Positions 17,514 through 28,907 of a stretch of DNA of 64,000 nucleotides are shown in pieces. Every line of letters starts with the position of its first letter. The stretch's first letter is position 1. This stretch comes from Paraburkholderia lacunae (GTDB taxonomy: Bacteria; Pseudomonadota; Gammaproteobacteria; Burkholderiales; Burkholderiaceae). Both the position numbers and the translations under genes were made by a program. The notes below the pieces were generated by a model. The model was given only the letters and a program-made list of their open reading frames with translations, ran no database searches and was not told where the DNA came from. The stretch spans positions 301,186 to 365,185 of the forward strand of contig NZ_QHKS01000005.1 of assembly GCF_003353175.1 (NCBI RefSeq), written 5' to 3'.

Positions 17514-18143
17514 TCAACTGCTTTGAGCGCTGCTCCTCGCGTTACGCGGCGAGCGTGCGGCGCGCGGTTTCTTTTTGGGTTCAGCGGATTGCGGCCACTG
17601 GTCTTCGTCGAGCAGCCGATCGAACAAACGTCCGCGCTCCTTTTCGGAAAGCGGGCAGAGGCCAAGCAGGGCGGTAAACACCAGGCCTCTGGCTGCTGCC
17701 CAGCGCAGGAGCGCCGTATCCGGGTCGGCGGCCTCGGCCTTGATATGTTTGACCTTCTGCGCGGTGTTCTCGCGCGTGGCGGACAGCAGCGAGGGATCTT
17801 CGACCAGAGCGGCAAGGATGGAAAAACCCGCGGAATGGGGATTGTCCATGGCTTCGCGCATGGTGGCGATCTCTGCTGCGAGATGGGGTTCGGCCTTCGT
17901 CTCGCCGTTCGCAGCAAGGTAGTTGCGCGCGAAATTCTCGAAGTACTCGATCTCATGCTCGAGCAACGCCTTCAGCACATCCCCTTTGGTGCGGAACTGA
18001 TGCATCAGTCCGCCCTTGCTGATACCGCTTTCTCGAGCGATCGCGTCAAACGTGAGCTGACCCGGACCATCGCGAGCGACGATGGTGAGCGCCGCCTGGA
18101 GCGCCGCTCGGCGGGAGCGTTCCGAACGGGTGGGATTATCCAT
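17514..18143 (-). CDS. TetR family transcriptional regulator
   Basis: 209 residues. The N-terminal helix-turn-helix is clear: AALTIVARDGPGQLTFDAIA, then ESGISKGGLMHQF. The C-terminal ligand-binding part is about 140 residues and ends in a basic tail (KKKPRAARSPRN). The target is unknown. The gene stands between an acyltransferase and a catabolic locus, all on the same strand with large gaps. The 18144-18429 stretch upstream holds its promoter and no gene that I can see. Confidence 0.88.
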   Translation of the reverse strand: MDNPTRSERSRRAALQAALTIVARDGPGQLTFDAIARESGISKGGLMHQFRTKGDVLKALLEHEIEYFENFARNYLAANGETKAEPHLAAEIATMREAMDNPHSAGFSILAALVEDPSLLSATRENTAQKVKHIKAEAADPDTALLRWAAARGLVFTALLGLCPLSEKERGRLFDRLLDEDQWPQSAEPKKKPRAARSPRNARSSAQSS

Positions 18144-18429
18144 GGCGCCTCCGGAGCGTGAGTGCGAGTTCGCGCGATGTCACTACCGCCGGGAATCCGG
18201 AATGGCTCGCTTGTCGAGGCGCGTCGGGCTGGTGTGGGTGATGCCTGGTTTGCATGGTCGAAAGAGGTCGGGTGAAGCTGCATTTTACAAGCATCGACCT
18301 GCTCACGACCATTTGGACTGCGGCGCCCCCGGGAACGGGCGCCGGACCGGCTGCGCAACCGGGTTTTCGAATCAGAAGTTCCAGTTCCAGATCGGCACGT
18401 CGTTCCACGCGGCGGCTTGCATGGCTGCT

Positions 18430-19323
18430 TCAGGAAGTGCGCAGCAGCGTTTGCCCAGTCGACGTATTGTGCTCCGCAGGCTCCTGCTCAAACCCATAGA
18501 GGGCATGCGGGGTGGCGCATAGTATCGAGTCGGCGATAGCCGGGTCCAGACCAGGGTCCAGCAGCGCCGATAGCGACTGGCCGTAGTCCGTCACATGTTC
18601 ATACTGCGTGTGCGGCCAGTCGCTTCCCCACATCAGACGCTCAGGGCCGAAGTGTTCGAGGAGCTGGTTCGTCGCGTCGCGGACAAAGCTGGAACCGGGA
18701 GCCGTACAGCGGTACGCACCCGAGACTTTCACCCAAACCCGCGCTGTGTTGCCAAAGCCGAGCAGCGCCTGGAATCCGGGATCGCTCGTACCCTTGTCTG
18801 GGTCGGGCCGCCCGAAATGGTCGACGACGACCGGCAATCCCGCCTCCAGAAGACAGTCGATCAGCGGCGCCAGGTCACGCGCTTGCCGGTGCAATTCGAC
18901 ATGCCAGCCGAGTCGCGCCAATCGGTGCAGCAGCGTTGCCCACGATTTCCCGCGCAGCTCGGGTAATGCCTGCTCTATCAAGTTAAGCCGTACGCCCGTA
19001 ATGCCCTGATCATGCAGGTGAACTAACTCTGCTTCGGAGATGTCGGTCGCGACGACTGCCACGCCCTTCAAGCGGCGGGCGTCACGCGAGAGCGCCTGCA
19101 GCAGATACCGGTTGTCGGTGCCGAGAAAGCTCGGTTGCACGAGAACGGCCCGGCCGATGTCGTGGGTGTCCAGAAGCTGCAGATAAGCGGCGAGCGTCGC
19201 ATCGTAGCCCGGCGCATAGCGCCTTCCGTCTGCCAGTGGCAAGCCTCGCTCGAAGACGTGCGCGTGAGTGTCCACGCGGCAGAGGCGCGATGGTGCGGTG
19301 AGTCCTTGAGCGCTCATGGTCAT
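18430..19323 (-). CDS. Amidohydrolase family protein (PF04909 type)
   Basis: 297 residues of the metal-dependent hydrolase fold. DTHAHVF near the N-terminus gives the HxH metal motif; VVVDHFGRPD and LMWGSDWPHTQYE give the later His and Asp positions. This branch includes lactonases and decarboxylases acting on aromatic or dicarboxylic intermediates. The start ATG at 19323 overlaps the stop of the upstream permease gene as ATGA, so the two are translationally coupled. The permease may import the substrate. The operator at 20645-20662 lies in front of this two-gene operon. Confidence 0.88.
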   Translation of the reverse strand: MTMSAQGLTAPSRLCRVDTHAHVFERGLPLADGRRYAPGYDATLAAYLQLLDTHDIGRAVLVQPSFLGTDNRYLLQALSRDARRLKGVAVVATDISEAELVHLHDQGITGVRLNLIEQALPELRGKSWATLLHRLARLGWHVELHRQARDLAPLIDCLLEAGLPVVVDHFGRPDPDKGTSDPGFQALLGFGNTARVWVKVSGAYRCTAPGSSFVRDATNQLLEHFGPERLMWGSDWPHTQYEHVTDYGQSLSALLDPGLDPAIADSILCATPHALYGFEQEPAEHNTSTGQTLLRTS

Positions 19324-20618
19324 CCCCGCGGAGGGTTCAAGGTGAACCGCGCGTCGTCGGCGGCATCGGCGGCGAGTTCCGGCGCGGCCGCGCGCAGCCG
19401 CTTGCCGCGCGTCTCGGGAAGGAGCAGAACGGCGACCATCGCCAGTCCGTATGCCACCGCGGCGTCGATGCCGATTGCCGCGCCGAGCGACATCGAATGA
19501 CTCATGTAGCCGACGAGAACTGGGAAGCTTGCCGAGGCAATGCGCCCGAAGTTGTAGCAGAATCCAACGCCGGTGCCGCGCATGTCGGCCGGATAAAGTT
19601 CGTTGAAGAGCGGCCCCAGGCTGGCCGGAATGCCCGCGGCGAACAAGCCGAGCGGGAAGCCGAGAACGAGCATTTCCGTGTTGGTCAGCGGCAGCATCAC
19701 GTAGGCGAGCACGGTGACGATGCAGCAGAACGCGAACAGTGCAACGTTGCGGCGGCGGCCGATGCGGTCGAGCAGATGAGCGCTCGCCATGCAGCCGCAC
19801 CAGAAGGCGACGATGACCACCGCGAGATAGCCGCCGGTGTTCAGCACCGAGAGGTGCCGCTCCTTGGCAAGGAAGGTCGGCAGCCACGTCATGATGGCGT
19901 AGTACCCGCCGTGAGCGCCGGTACCCAACACGGCGCCAATGATCGTGGTCCTGATGACCCGTGGCTGGAAGACCTGCGTGATTTGCCGTAGCGCGGAGAC
20001 CTTGGGTTCCGCGCCGGCCGGAGCGGGACGCACGGGTTCCTTGAGCTTGCGCCGCACGAAGAGAACCAGGCCGGCCGGCAACAGGCCGACAGCGAACATC
20101 GTTCGCCACGCCATGTCCGACGGCAACCAGGAAAAGGCCGCGGCATAGAGCAGGACCGCGCCGCCCCATCCGATCGCCCAGGCGCTTTGCACGGCGCCCA
20201 TGGCCTTGCCGCGGTGTTCGGTCCGGATGGTTTCGGCCATCAGCACCGCGCCCGCCGCCCATTCGCCGCCGAATCCGAACCCTTGCAGCGCCTTGAGGAC
20301 AAGGAGCTGAGGGAAGTTTTGAGCGAACGCGCAAAGAAACGTAAAGCTGGCGAACCAGAGAATCGTCATTTGCAGTGTTCGGACGCGCCCAAAGCGATCC
20401 GACAGCGCCCCGGCGAGCCAGCCGCCGAGCGCCGAAGACACGAGCGTCACGCTGCTGATCGCGCCGGCCTGCGTGTGGTCGATGCCATAAGCCGCGATGA
20501 TGGCGGGAATCGCCAGGGTGAACATCTGCACGTCGAGCGCATCGAGTCCCCAGCCTGCGAAGCACCCCCAAAAGGTGTTGCGCTCGAGGGGCGTGCCTTG
20601 CTTATACCAGCTGAACAT
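19320..20618 (-). CDS. MFS permease (organic acid:proton symporter type)
   Basis: 432 residues, 12 hydrophobic segments. The family motif between segments 2 and 3 is LAGALSDRFGRVRT; GFGFGGEWAAGAVLMAE follows in segment 4, typical of the sugar/organic-acid symporter branch (ShiA or MhpT-like). It is the first gene of the operon with the amidohydrolase. Its start lies 27 bases from a perfect palindrome, so repression at that site could block transcription directly. Confidence 0.88.
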   Translation of the reverse strand: MFSWYKQGTPLERNTFWGCFAGWGLDALDVQMFTLAIPAIIAAYGIDHTQAGAISSVTLVSSALGGWLAGALSDRFGRVRTLQMTILWFASFTFLCAFAQNFPQLLVLKALQGFGFGGEWAAGAVLMAETIRTEHRGKAMGAVQSAWAIGWGGAVLLYAAAFSWLPSDMAWRTMFAVGLLPAGLVLFVRRKLKEPVRPAPAGAEPKVSALRQITQVFQPRVIRTTIIGAVLGTGAHGGYYAIMTWLPTFLAKERHLSVLNTGGYLAVVIVAFWCGCMASAHLLDRIGRRRNVALFAFCCIVTVLAYVMLPLTNTEMLVLGFPLGLFAAGIPASLGPLFNELYPADMRGTGVGFCYNFGRIASASFPVLVGYMSHSMSLGAAIGIDAAVAYGLAMVAVLLLPETRGKRLRAAAPELAADAADDARFTLNPPRG

Positions 20619-20644
20619 GCCTATCTCCGTTCATGCACGTCATG

Positions 20645-20662
20645 CAGTCATATATATGACTG
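20645..20662. promoter_or_regulatory. Palindromic operator, site 1
   Basis: A perfect 18-base palindrome, CAGTCATATATATGACTG, in the divergent region between the permease operon (start 20618) and the GntR gene (start 20775). Its core, TCATATATATGAC, recurs at 21641-21653 before the second permease. This is the pattern expected for autoregulated GntR operators. Confidence 0.75.
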
Positions 20663-20774
20663 TATGACAAGTCTAAATCGCCGGACGGGGATGTGCATTC
20701 GGGATTAACCCTTGATGGCTCGGCCGGTTTCGGATGCGGTACAGTGGTAGCTCCTCTGAACAACTATATGAATC

Positions 20775-21518
20775 ATGAACGCGCTTTCTGTCACGACCAG
20801 GCCGGACGATCGATTGCCCCGGTATCAGCAATTGCGCGACGATCTTGTCAGCCGGATTGCCGCGGGGGAATGGGCACCTGAGGAAGCCATCGCCACCGAG
20901 GCGGAGCTTGGCCAGTTCTATAACGTATCCACGGGTACGGTGCGCAAGGCAATCGATTTGCTGGTCGTCGACGGTGTGCTCACGCGCAGCCAGGGCAAGG
21001 GAACGTTCGTTCGCCGGCCGCGTTTTGATTCGTCGCTGTTTCGCTTCTTCCGTTTCAAGTCGCGTACGGGTGAGCCGGTTCGGCCGACCGCGCGCGTGCT
21101 CAAACGTGAAGTGGTCAAGCCGGGCGAAGAGATCCGCGCGAAGTTGGGAATGAAAGCCTCCGAGAAGGCGATCCACCTGTCACGCGTCCGGCTGATCGAA
21201 GGGCAAGCCGTCCTGTCTGAAGAAATCTGGCTGCCCCGTGCCCGCTTCGAGCCGCTGGCAAGCCTGGCGCTCGAGGATTTCGAGGACCTGCTGTACCCCT
21301 TGTACGAGCGGCTGTGCCGGCAGATCGTAGCGTCCGCCACGGAAATTCTCAATGTGGAACAAGCGACCGCCGACGATGAAGCGCTTCTGGGCGTGCCGCT
21401 CGGCAGCCCCGTGATTCTTGTGCACCGAGTCGCGTCGGACTTCGCCGGGACACCGTTCGAATGGCGCAGCACGCGCGGCGGCGCCGCAACCTTCCAGTAC
21501 GAGGTCGAAATCCGCTGA
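20775..21518 (+). CDS. GntR family regulator, HutC subfamily (UTRA domain)
   Basis: 247 residues. The winged helix spans about residues 14-80 with YQQLRDDLVSRIAAGEW, STGTVRKAIDLLV and QGKGTFVRRP. The rest is a UTRA ligand domain with HLSRVRLIEGQAVLSEEIWLPRA-like strands (residues about 105-247). It is divergent from the permease-amidohydrolase operon and upstream of a second permease. Matching palindromes stand before both, so it probably represses both sets and responds to the transported substrate or an intermediate. Confidence 0.92.
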   Translation: MNALSVTTRPDDRLPRYQQLRDDLVSRIAAGEWAPEEAIATEAELGQFYNVSTGTVRKAIDLLVVDGVLTRSQGKGTFVRRPRFDSSLFRFFRFKSRTGEPVRPTARVLKREVVKPGEEIRAKLGMKASEKAIHLSRVRLIEGQAVLSEEIWLPRARFEPLASLALEDFEDLLYPLYERLCRQIVASATEILNVEQATADDEALLGVPLGSPVILVHRVASDFAGTPFEWRSTRGGAATFQYEVEIR

Positions 21519-21640
21519 GCGGCAAAAGCGGGCGGCAGAGCCGTCCGACAGGCGAGGGCGGCATCCCGCGGCTACGCGGCTGCGCGGTTTCGCCCCGGGT
21601 GCGGGTATCACCTCATGGCGCGTATTCCAAATTCATACAA

Positions 21641-21652
21641 TCATATATATGA
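21641..21652. promoter_or_regulatory. Palindromic operator, site 2
   Basis: TCATATATATGA, followed by CTA, shares the 13-base core TCATATATATGAC with the perfect palindrome at 20645-20662. It lies about 90 bases upstream of the permease gene at 21744 and downstream of the GntR gene, so it can regulate the permease independently. Confidence 0.68.
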
Positions 21653-21743
21653 CTACATCAATTTGGCTGACTGCGCCGAGGTAGCGACTGCCGGTCTATG
21701 ACGCGATGGTCGAAGGCGGCCAGCAAGGAAACTGGAGCGGACC

Positions 21744-23054
21744 ATGTCTACAACGGCAGGATTTGAGCAGCAGGTAATGAAGAAGATGGCGTGGCGGCTG
21801 ATGCCGTTGCTGATCGTCATGTTTCTCATCTCGTTTATCGATCGCCAGAACGTCGGCTTTGCCAAGCTGGAGATGGTGCATGCCCTCGGCATGACGGAGG
21901 CGTCATACGGTCTTGGCGCGTCGTTATTCTTCATTGGTTATCTCCTTTTCGAGGTGCCCAGCACGCTTGCGCTTCATCGCTTCGGCGCGCGGACGTGGCT
22001 CGCGAGAATCATGATTACCTGGGGCGTCGTCACGGTTCTGATGGCATTCACCCGCTCGCTGCCCGTCTTCTATTCGTTTCGCTTCGCATTGGGTGTGGCC
22101 GAGGCCGGCTTTTATCCCGGCGTCATTTACTATCTCACCCAGTGGTTTCCGCAGAGTTACCGCACCCGGGTGCTCGGCTTCTTCACGCTGGGCAGTTCGC
22201 TCGCGAACATGCTCGGCTCGCTGATCGGCGGTCTGCTGCTCACCCTTGGCGGGACGTGGGGCTTCGCGGGCTGGCAATGGGTGTTCATCGCGACGGGCAT
22301 TCCGGCCATCCTGATCGCCTTTGTCGCGCTCAGATTCCTGCCGGATTCGGTCAGGAACGCGGCTTTCCTTTCACAAGCGGAGAAGGACGTAGTGATCGCC
22401 GCGCTGAAGCGCGAAGCGTCAACCGAGGCGAAGGCGACGCGGCCTTGGGGCGCGCTGCTCGATCCGAAGGTGCTGATGTTCGCGCTGACTTACATGCTGA
22501 TGTCGACTTCGCTGTACGGCGTGACCTACTGGATGCCGACGCTGCTTAAAAGCTATGGCGTGTCGTCGTCGCTCAATGGCTTGCTGAACATGATTCCCTG
22601 GGCGCTCGCCACGCTGCTTCTGCTCTGGCTTCCAGGCAAGCTCAAACGTGAGCGCGTCGTTCTGAAGGCGATGAGCGTGGTGGCAGGTATCGGGGTGATC
22701 GGTTTCGCGTCGAGCCTCGTCCTGCCGGGCGCGTCGATGCGCTTCGCGGCCCTGTGTCTGGGGGGAGCATGCATCCCGTTGCTGTACCCGTGCTTCTGGT
22801 CGCTTCCCCCGCGGTTCTTCTCGGGCGCGAGAGCGGCAGCGAGCGTTGCGGCGATCAACGCAATCGGCAACCTCGGAGGCTTCGCCGGCCAGAACCTGAT
22901 GCCTTATGTCGGCAAGGTCGCGCATAGCCAGGTCGCGCCGATGCTGGTGCCCACCGCCTGCCTGTTCGTGTTGGGGATTGGAACCGCTGTCGCGGCGCTG
23001 GCCAGCGCGCGCCGCAGAATGGCGCTGGAGTCGGCGACGGTTCGCTCGCTGTAG
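21744..23054 (+). CDS. MFS permease, anion:cation symporter family
   Basis: 436 residues, 12 hydrophobic segments. IDRQNVGFAKLEM near the N-terminus, ASLFFIGYLLFEVPS, GVAEAGFYPGVIYYLTQWFP and FRFALG are typical of the ACS family (phthalate, glucarate and tartrate permeases). The ribosome binding site GGAG lies before ATGTCTACAACG. It shares an operator core with the other permease operon, so both uptake systems probably belong to one small regulon. The exact substrate cannot be read from the sequence. Confidence 0.9.
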   Translation: MSTTAGFEQQVMKKMAWRLMPLLIVMFLISFIDRQNVGFAKLEMVHALGMTEASYGLGASLFFIGYLLFEVPSTLALHRFGARTWLARIMITWGVVTVLMAFTRSLPVFYSFRFALGVAEAGFYPGVIYYLTQWFPQSYRTRVLGFFTLGSSLANMLGSLIGGLLLTLGGTWGFAGWQWVFIATGIPAILIAFVALRFLPDSVRNAAFLSQAEKDVVIAALKREASTEAKATRPWGALLDPKVLMFALTYMLMSTSLYGVTYWMPTLLKSYGVSSSLNGLLNMIPWALATLLLLWLPGKLKRERVVLKAMSVVAGIGVIGFASSLVLPGASMRFAALCLGGACIPLLYPCFWSLPPRFFSGARAAASVAAINAIGNLGGFAGQNLMPYVGKVAHSQVAPMLVPTACLFVLGIGTAVAALASARRRMALESATVRSL

Positions 23055-23159
23055 TGCGCGCCCGGCTGCCGGGACCGTGAAACGGGGAGGGTTGCTCCGT
23101 ATCACGGCTTTGTCCCGGCGTGTTCAGCAAAGGATATACGCTGGTACGTGCCTTGCGGC

Positions 23160-23855
23160 CTACAAGGCGAGCTTGTCCAGTTCGCCATAGGTGCGGTTCA
23201 GCCACACCTTGACGCGCTGCCGTTCCAGCATGCCGAGTCCGTTGGCCGGGCGGTCGGGGTGATTGACCGCGGCCCAGAAGCTCGCGCCTTGCTGATCGAT
23301 CTTCTGCATCGTCGTATCAGGCAAGCGGCGTAGCGAGATGACGCTGGCGCCAAGCGCTTCGGCACGAGCGCGTTCGCCGGACGCATCCAGAATCTGGAAA
23401 CGCTCGCCGCGGATTTCATTCAGAACGAGCACAAGCCTGATTCGTCCGCCGAACTGGTCGAGCCACTCCCGGAGCAAATCGACCGAATCGCGTCCTGCGT
23501 CCATGACGTGCCACCAGGTCAGCGTCAGGCCATGCTCTTCGGCGAGCGCGATCACGTCCGCGTCGTCCAGCCATTTGCTCAAAGGCTGCTGGGTCTGCGC
23601 GGCGAGATCGACCAGAACGCGCCGCTCGGGCTCCTCGAGCGCGTGTTCGAGGATGGGATCGAGACTGTCGTGCCGATCGAGCACGGCCGGAGCGGCAAAG
23701 TCGGCATAGAACCGCAATAAGGCGCCATGCGATTTATCGGTGTCGAAGCCGATGAACGGCGTGCTCCGGTCGATAAAATGCTGGGCCAGCACGCGGGCGA
23801 CGAGCGATTTGCCGACGCCGCCTTTTTCGCCGCCAATGAAGTGGATGTGGCTCAT
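23160..23855 (-). CDS. ParA/MinD-like P-loop ATPase (MobD-like)
   Basis: 231 residues. The deviant Walker A motif is FIGGEKGGVGKSLVAR at residues 6-21, typical of ParA/MinD ATPases. DTDKSH (switch region) follows, and VLVDLAAQ is the Walker B region. There is no ParB or parS nearby and no plasmid gene, so a chromosome-partition role is unlikely. Similar orphan proteins are annotated as MobD-like. Function unknown. The gene is convergent with the permease before it. Confidence 0.8.
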   Translation of the reverse strand: MSHIHFIGGEKGGVGKSLVARVLAQHFIDRSTPFIGFDTDKSHGALLRFYADFAAPAVLDRHDSLDPILEHALEEPERRVLVDLAAQTQQPLSKWLDDADVIALAEEHGLTLTWWHVMDAGRDSVDLLREWLDQFGGRIRLVLVLNEIRGERFQILDASGERARAEALGASVISLRRLPDTTMQKIDQQGASFWAAVNHPDRPANGLGMLERQRVKVWLNRTYGELDKLAL

Positions 23856-23978
23856 TTCTGCAGATCCTGTGTGGTGATGCGGCCTAAGTCAGAAAGGACC
23901 GTACCAGACTTCGGTGACGTATCCGCGAAATAGGCTACACGGAACAGAAATGAGCGGCGGCAATACGATGCATTCGTC

Positions 23979-24419
23979 TTAGTCGTCGTGGCGATGGTGC
24001 TTGCGGTGGTGCCTTTCGCCGTAGTGGCGTTGACCGTAGTCGTTCGAATACGCATTGCGCGACATGTTGCCGCCTAGCGCCGCACCCGCGCCGCCGCCAA
24101 CGGCCGCGCCGACCAGGCCGCCGGTGCGCCCGCCCATCGCATTGCCCGCCGCAGTGCCGGCTCCGCCGCCCAGCGCTCCGCCGATGATCGCGCCCGTGCG
24201 CTCGTGACCGTGCGACGTCACCGCGCCACCCGCGCCGCCACCCACCGCACCGCCGAGCACGGCGCCCGTGCTGCCCCCGAGTGCGCCGCCCACCGCCGCG
24301 CCGGCGACCCCGCCGAGCGCGCCGCCGACGGCGTTGTTCATGTCGCCGGCAAAAACCGGCAAGGACGTCGCTGCTGCAAGTGCCCCGATGGCAATGATCT
24401 GGGTGATTTTCTTCGACAT
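23979..24419 (-). CDS. Glycine-zipper envelope protein
   Basis: 146 residues with a signal peptide (MSKKITQIIAIGALAAATSL, cleavage after VFA). The mature part is almost entirely glycine zipper: repeats such as GGALGGVAGAAVGGALGG and GGGAGAALGG across residues 30-120. It ends in a His-rich tail (HYGERHHRKHHRH) that might bind metal. Glycine zippers form tight helical packing in outer-membrane-associated proteins. AAAGG lies upstream of the chosen start at 24419; the longer frame to 24521 has no ribosome binding site. Confidence 0.8.
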   Translation of the reverse strand: MSKKITQIIAIGALAAATSLPVFAGDMNNAVGGALGGVAGAAVGGALGGSTGAVLGGAVGGGAGGAVTSHGHERTGAIIGGALGGGAGTAAGNAMGGRTGGLVGAAVGGGAGAALGGNMSRNAYSNDYGQRHYGERHHRKHHRHDD

Positions 24420-26344
24420 ATGCAAACCTTTTCTTTGTTCGAAAGACGTCAGCCGAACGCGTATCGGCTGGTGTCCAATTACTGTTGTAGTTGTGAACCT
24501 TGACGAGCCGTGTTCGCCCATTGACCGGACCTCGCGCTGACTCGCGCATCGGCGCTGATTGTGCCGATGGCACCGATTGCGTGGCGTGGTAAAGCGTGTC
24601 TCATCCGGTTTTCGGGCCGAAGGATAGCATCTCTTATCGCCGACTCCATCCAGGAATCTGGTAACAAACGGCGGGGATCTGGTAACAGACTGTTAAGAAA
24701 AGCCCGTCCCGTTCGTCGCATATCCAGTGGGCGGCGATGCTGCTGGTCCTGCTGTGCAGAGGCGGGGGAAAGTGGTCCGTAGACCACCTCGTTCGGCAAA
24801 AGTGGCTCAACGTCTGCTGATGTTCGTCTCACGCACTGGGGGGCTACATCGAAGCACCTGGCTATCTCCTGCCGACTCCTGACGAATCCAAAGACTTCGA
24901 TAACAGCGATGCCACGGTCGACAGCGTCTCGATCGAACGATAGGCGTAGTGCAACGGCGGGTCACCTGCTCGACTCCGCCGTTGCCTTGTGTGGGTTTTC
25001 AGGTTGGCGGATCGATTTTCCGTAATGCGCCGCTCCGCAGAGCATGCGGGATTAATCACGCGGAGGGATTTTGTCGATTTTGAAACCGTCCATTAATCCG
25101 ATGATTGGTTTAAATAAAAGATCTGACGAAAGGCGATATGAACGGCTATCTATGCTTCGTTTAATTCGTGCCGCATCATCCGGCCACCGTCGCAGATTTA
25201 TCAAATGCATTTATTTATATTAATAATATGAAAAACCGCTAAATGTCGTTTGCTCCTGCTAAGTTGCTGTCATCCAATGAAAAAATTAACATTTCCCTTT
25301 TCTGCGCCAACTGAGGCAGGGCTCTTCGTTTTTCCTATTTTTTGAAAACCGTTGGGCATGTGCCGCGGAATATTCTTATAATTATTACTTATTATATCCG
25401 GCCGCCGCCACGTTACACAGATGATACGTTTATAATTCATCTGCCAAAAACGTTTGCAACTAATACCGAGTCCGCGCCCAAGCTTTATCGATGCAGTAAG
25501 AATTGCATTGATAGGAGTTATACCGCGTTGGAGAAGGATTTCTTGTGCGAAACGCCTGGCGAGTGAGTCTGGCGCCTCGAGCGCTATCTGCAGGATCCTT
25601 CGCCGGTGTTGGACTGCCGGACCTGGACGTGGCCCAATGAATTTCGAGTTCCGAACCTGCTCGGCAGGTGACGGACTTGCCTCGACTGTCGGGTCACCGG
25701 GTTCGTATCGGCATCGGGCCGTCAAGAGTGAAAGAAGGCGGATTCGATCGAGCTGTCAGTTGTCCTCAATTTCCTGATTGCACGTGCCGAGCGAACGTCT
25801 GTTTGTCACAACTAAGGGTGCGCGGTACTACCGGCGCGCTCCCTACCGGGTGTTAAAGGTTTCATCGTCGGCACGCCATAACCCCTTGTGTCGCTTTTTT
25901 TGGCGTGTGTTCGGCGGGTCGTTTCAACCTGGCTGCCTAGTCGACTGAACTGTTCACGCAGGTGCGTACGGTCGAGTCTCGCGACATGCTGCGCTGGATG
26001 CCTCGCGTTGCAGATCCAGGGAGGTAGTCACTGATAGCACATCGTTGGATAAGACATTGTCAGTCTATTGGTAAGGAATACGTAATTTGAATGGATTGAT
26101 TGATGCGAGGTCAGAAATTCTGAACGCGCCGTAGTCTGGCAGCGGTCAGCTCACGGGCGGATGTCTAACCGTATCTGCCAGCGGATAACGTCACATCGAA
26201 GCGCCAGCTTCATCAGCAATGAACGCGATCAGCGCGTTCTCCGGTTTACCTCTCTCTGTACTCAATAACGCCAAAGCGGGACGGCTTAGATCGATCTTGC
26301 TGAATCCTCGGGGACAACCTGCTTTTTAGCGATTCATACGGACA
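24420..26344. other. Long intergenic region, partly AT-rich
   Basis: About 1.9 kb without a convincing gene. The part 25060-25460 is much richer in A and T than its surroundings, with runs such as ATTTATTTATATTAATAATA near 25210. A 10-base-arm hairpin (GCAACGGCGG / CCGCCGTTGC) lies at 24951-24985. Short frames in this region lack ribosome binding sites and family motifs. It probably holds regulatory DNA for the glycosidase at 26345 and perhaps scars of lost genes. Confidence 0.6.
24951..24985. terminator. Hairpin, possible terminator
   Basis: Perfect 10-base arms GCAACGGCGG and CCGCCGTTGC around a 15-base loop, followed by a weak T-rich stretch (CTTGTGTGGGTTTTC). It is not directly behind a recognised gene, so it could instead be a remnant structure. 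Confidence 0.4.
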
Positions 26345-28645
<2,301 letters not shown>

Positions 28646-28694
28646 GGGCTGAGCGTTGTTGACGCGCCGCTGCGAAAGCAGCGGAGCATCGCTC

Positions 28695-28729
28695 ACCGGT
28701 TGGCTGGGACCCCACCCTGGCCAACCGGT
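28695..28729. terminator. Strong hairpin behind the glycosidase gene
   Basis: Arms ACCGGTTGGC and GCCAACCGGT with further pairing GGG/CCC inside, located 50 bases after the stop codon. There is no clear T-tract, so Rho-independent termination is only likely, not certain. Confidence 0.6.
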
Positions 28730-28907
28730 TGACTGATCACCATAAAGCCTGCCCGAAGCTCACCAGCGCTACCCATTAGCGCAGGCGAGTTGACGCTCGT
28801 CGAAATTGACGAAGAAGGGTTGCCAGTCTCGCGAATCCGGAAAATCGCCCTATCGCGTTGAGACAACAAGTCGAAGCTGGCGTGTCGTCACGCCGCGATC
28901 GCGCGGG

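Noticed and set aside
25270..25725. A 151-codon minus-strand frame in the AT-rich intergenic region
   Set aside because: No ribosome binding site, family motif or signal peptide; composition changes along the frame as in non-coding DNA.
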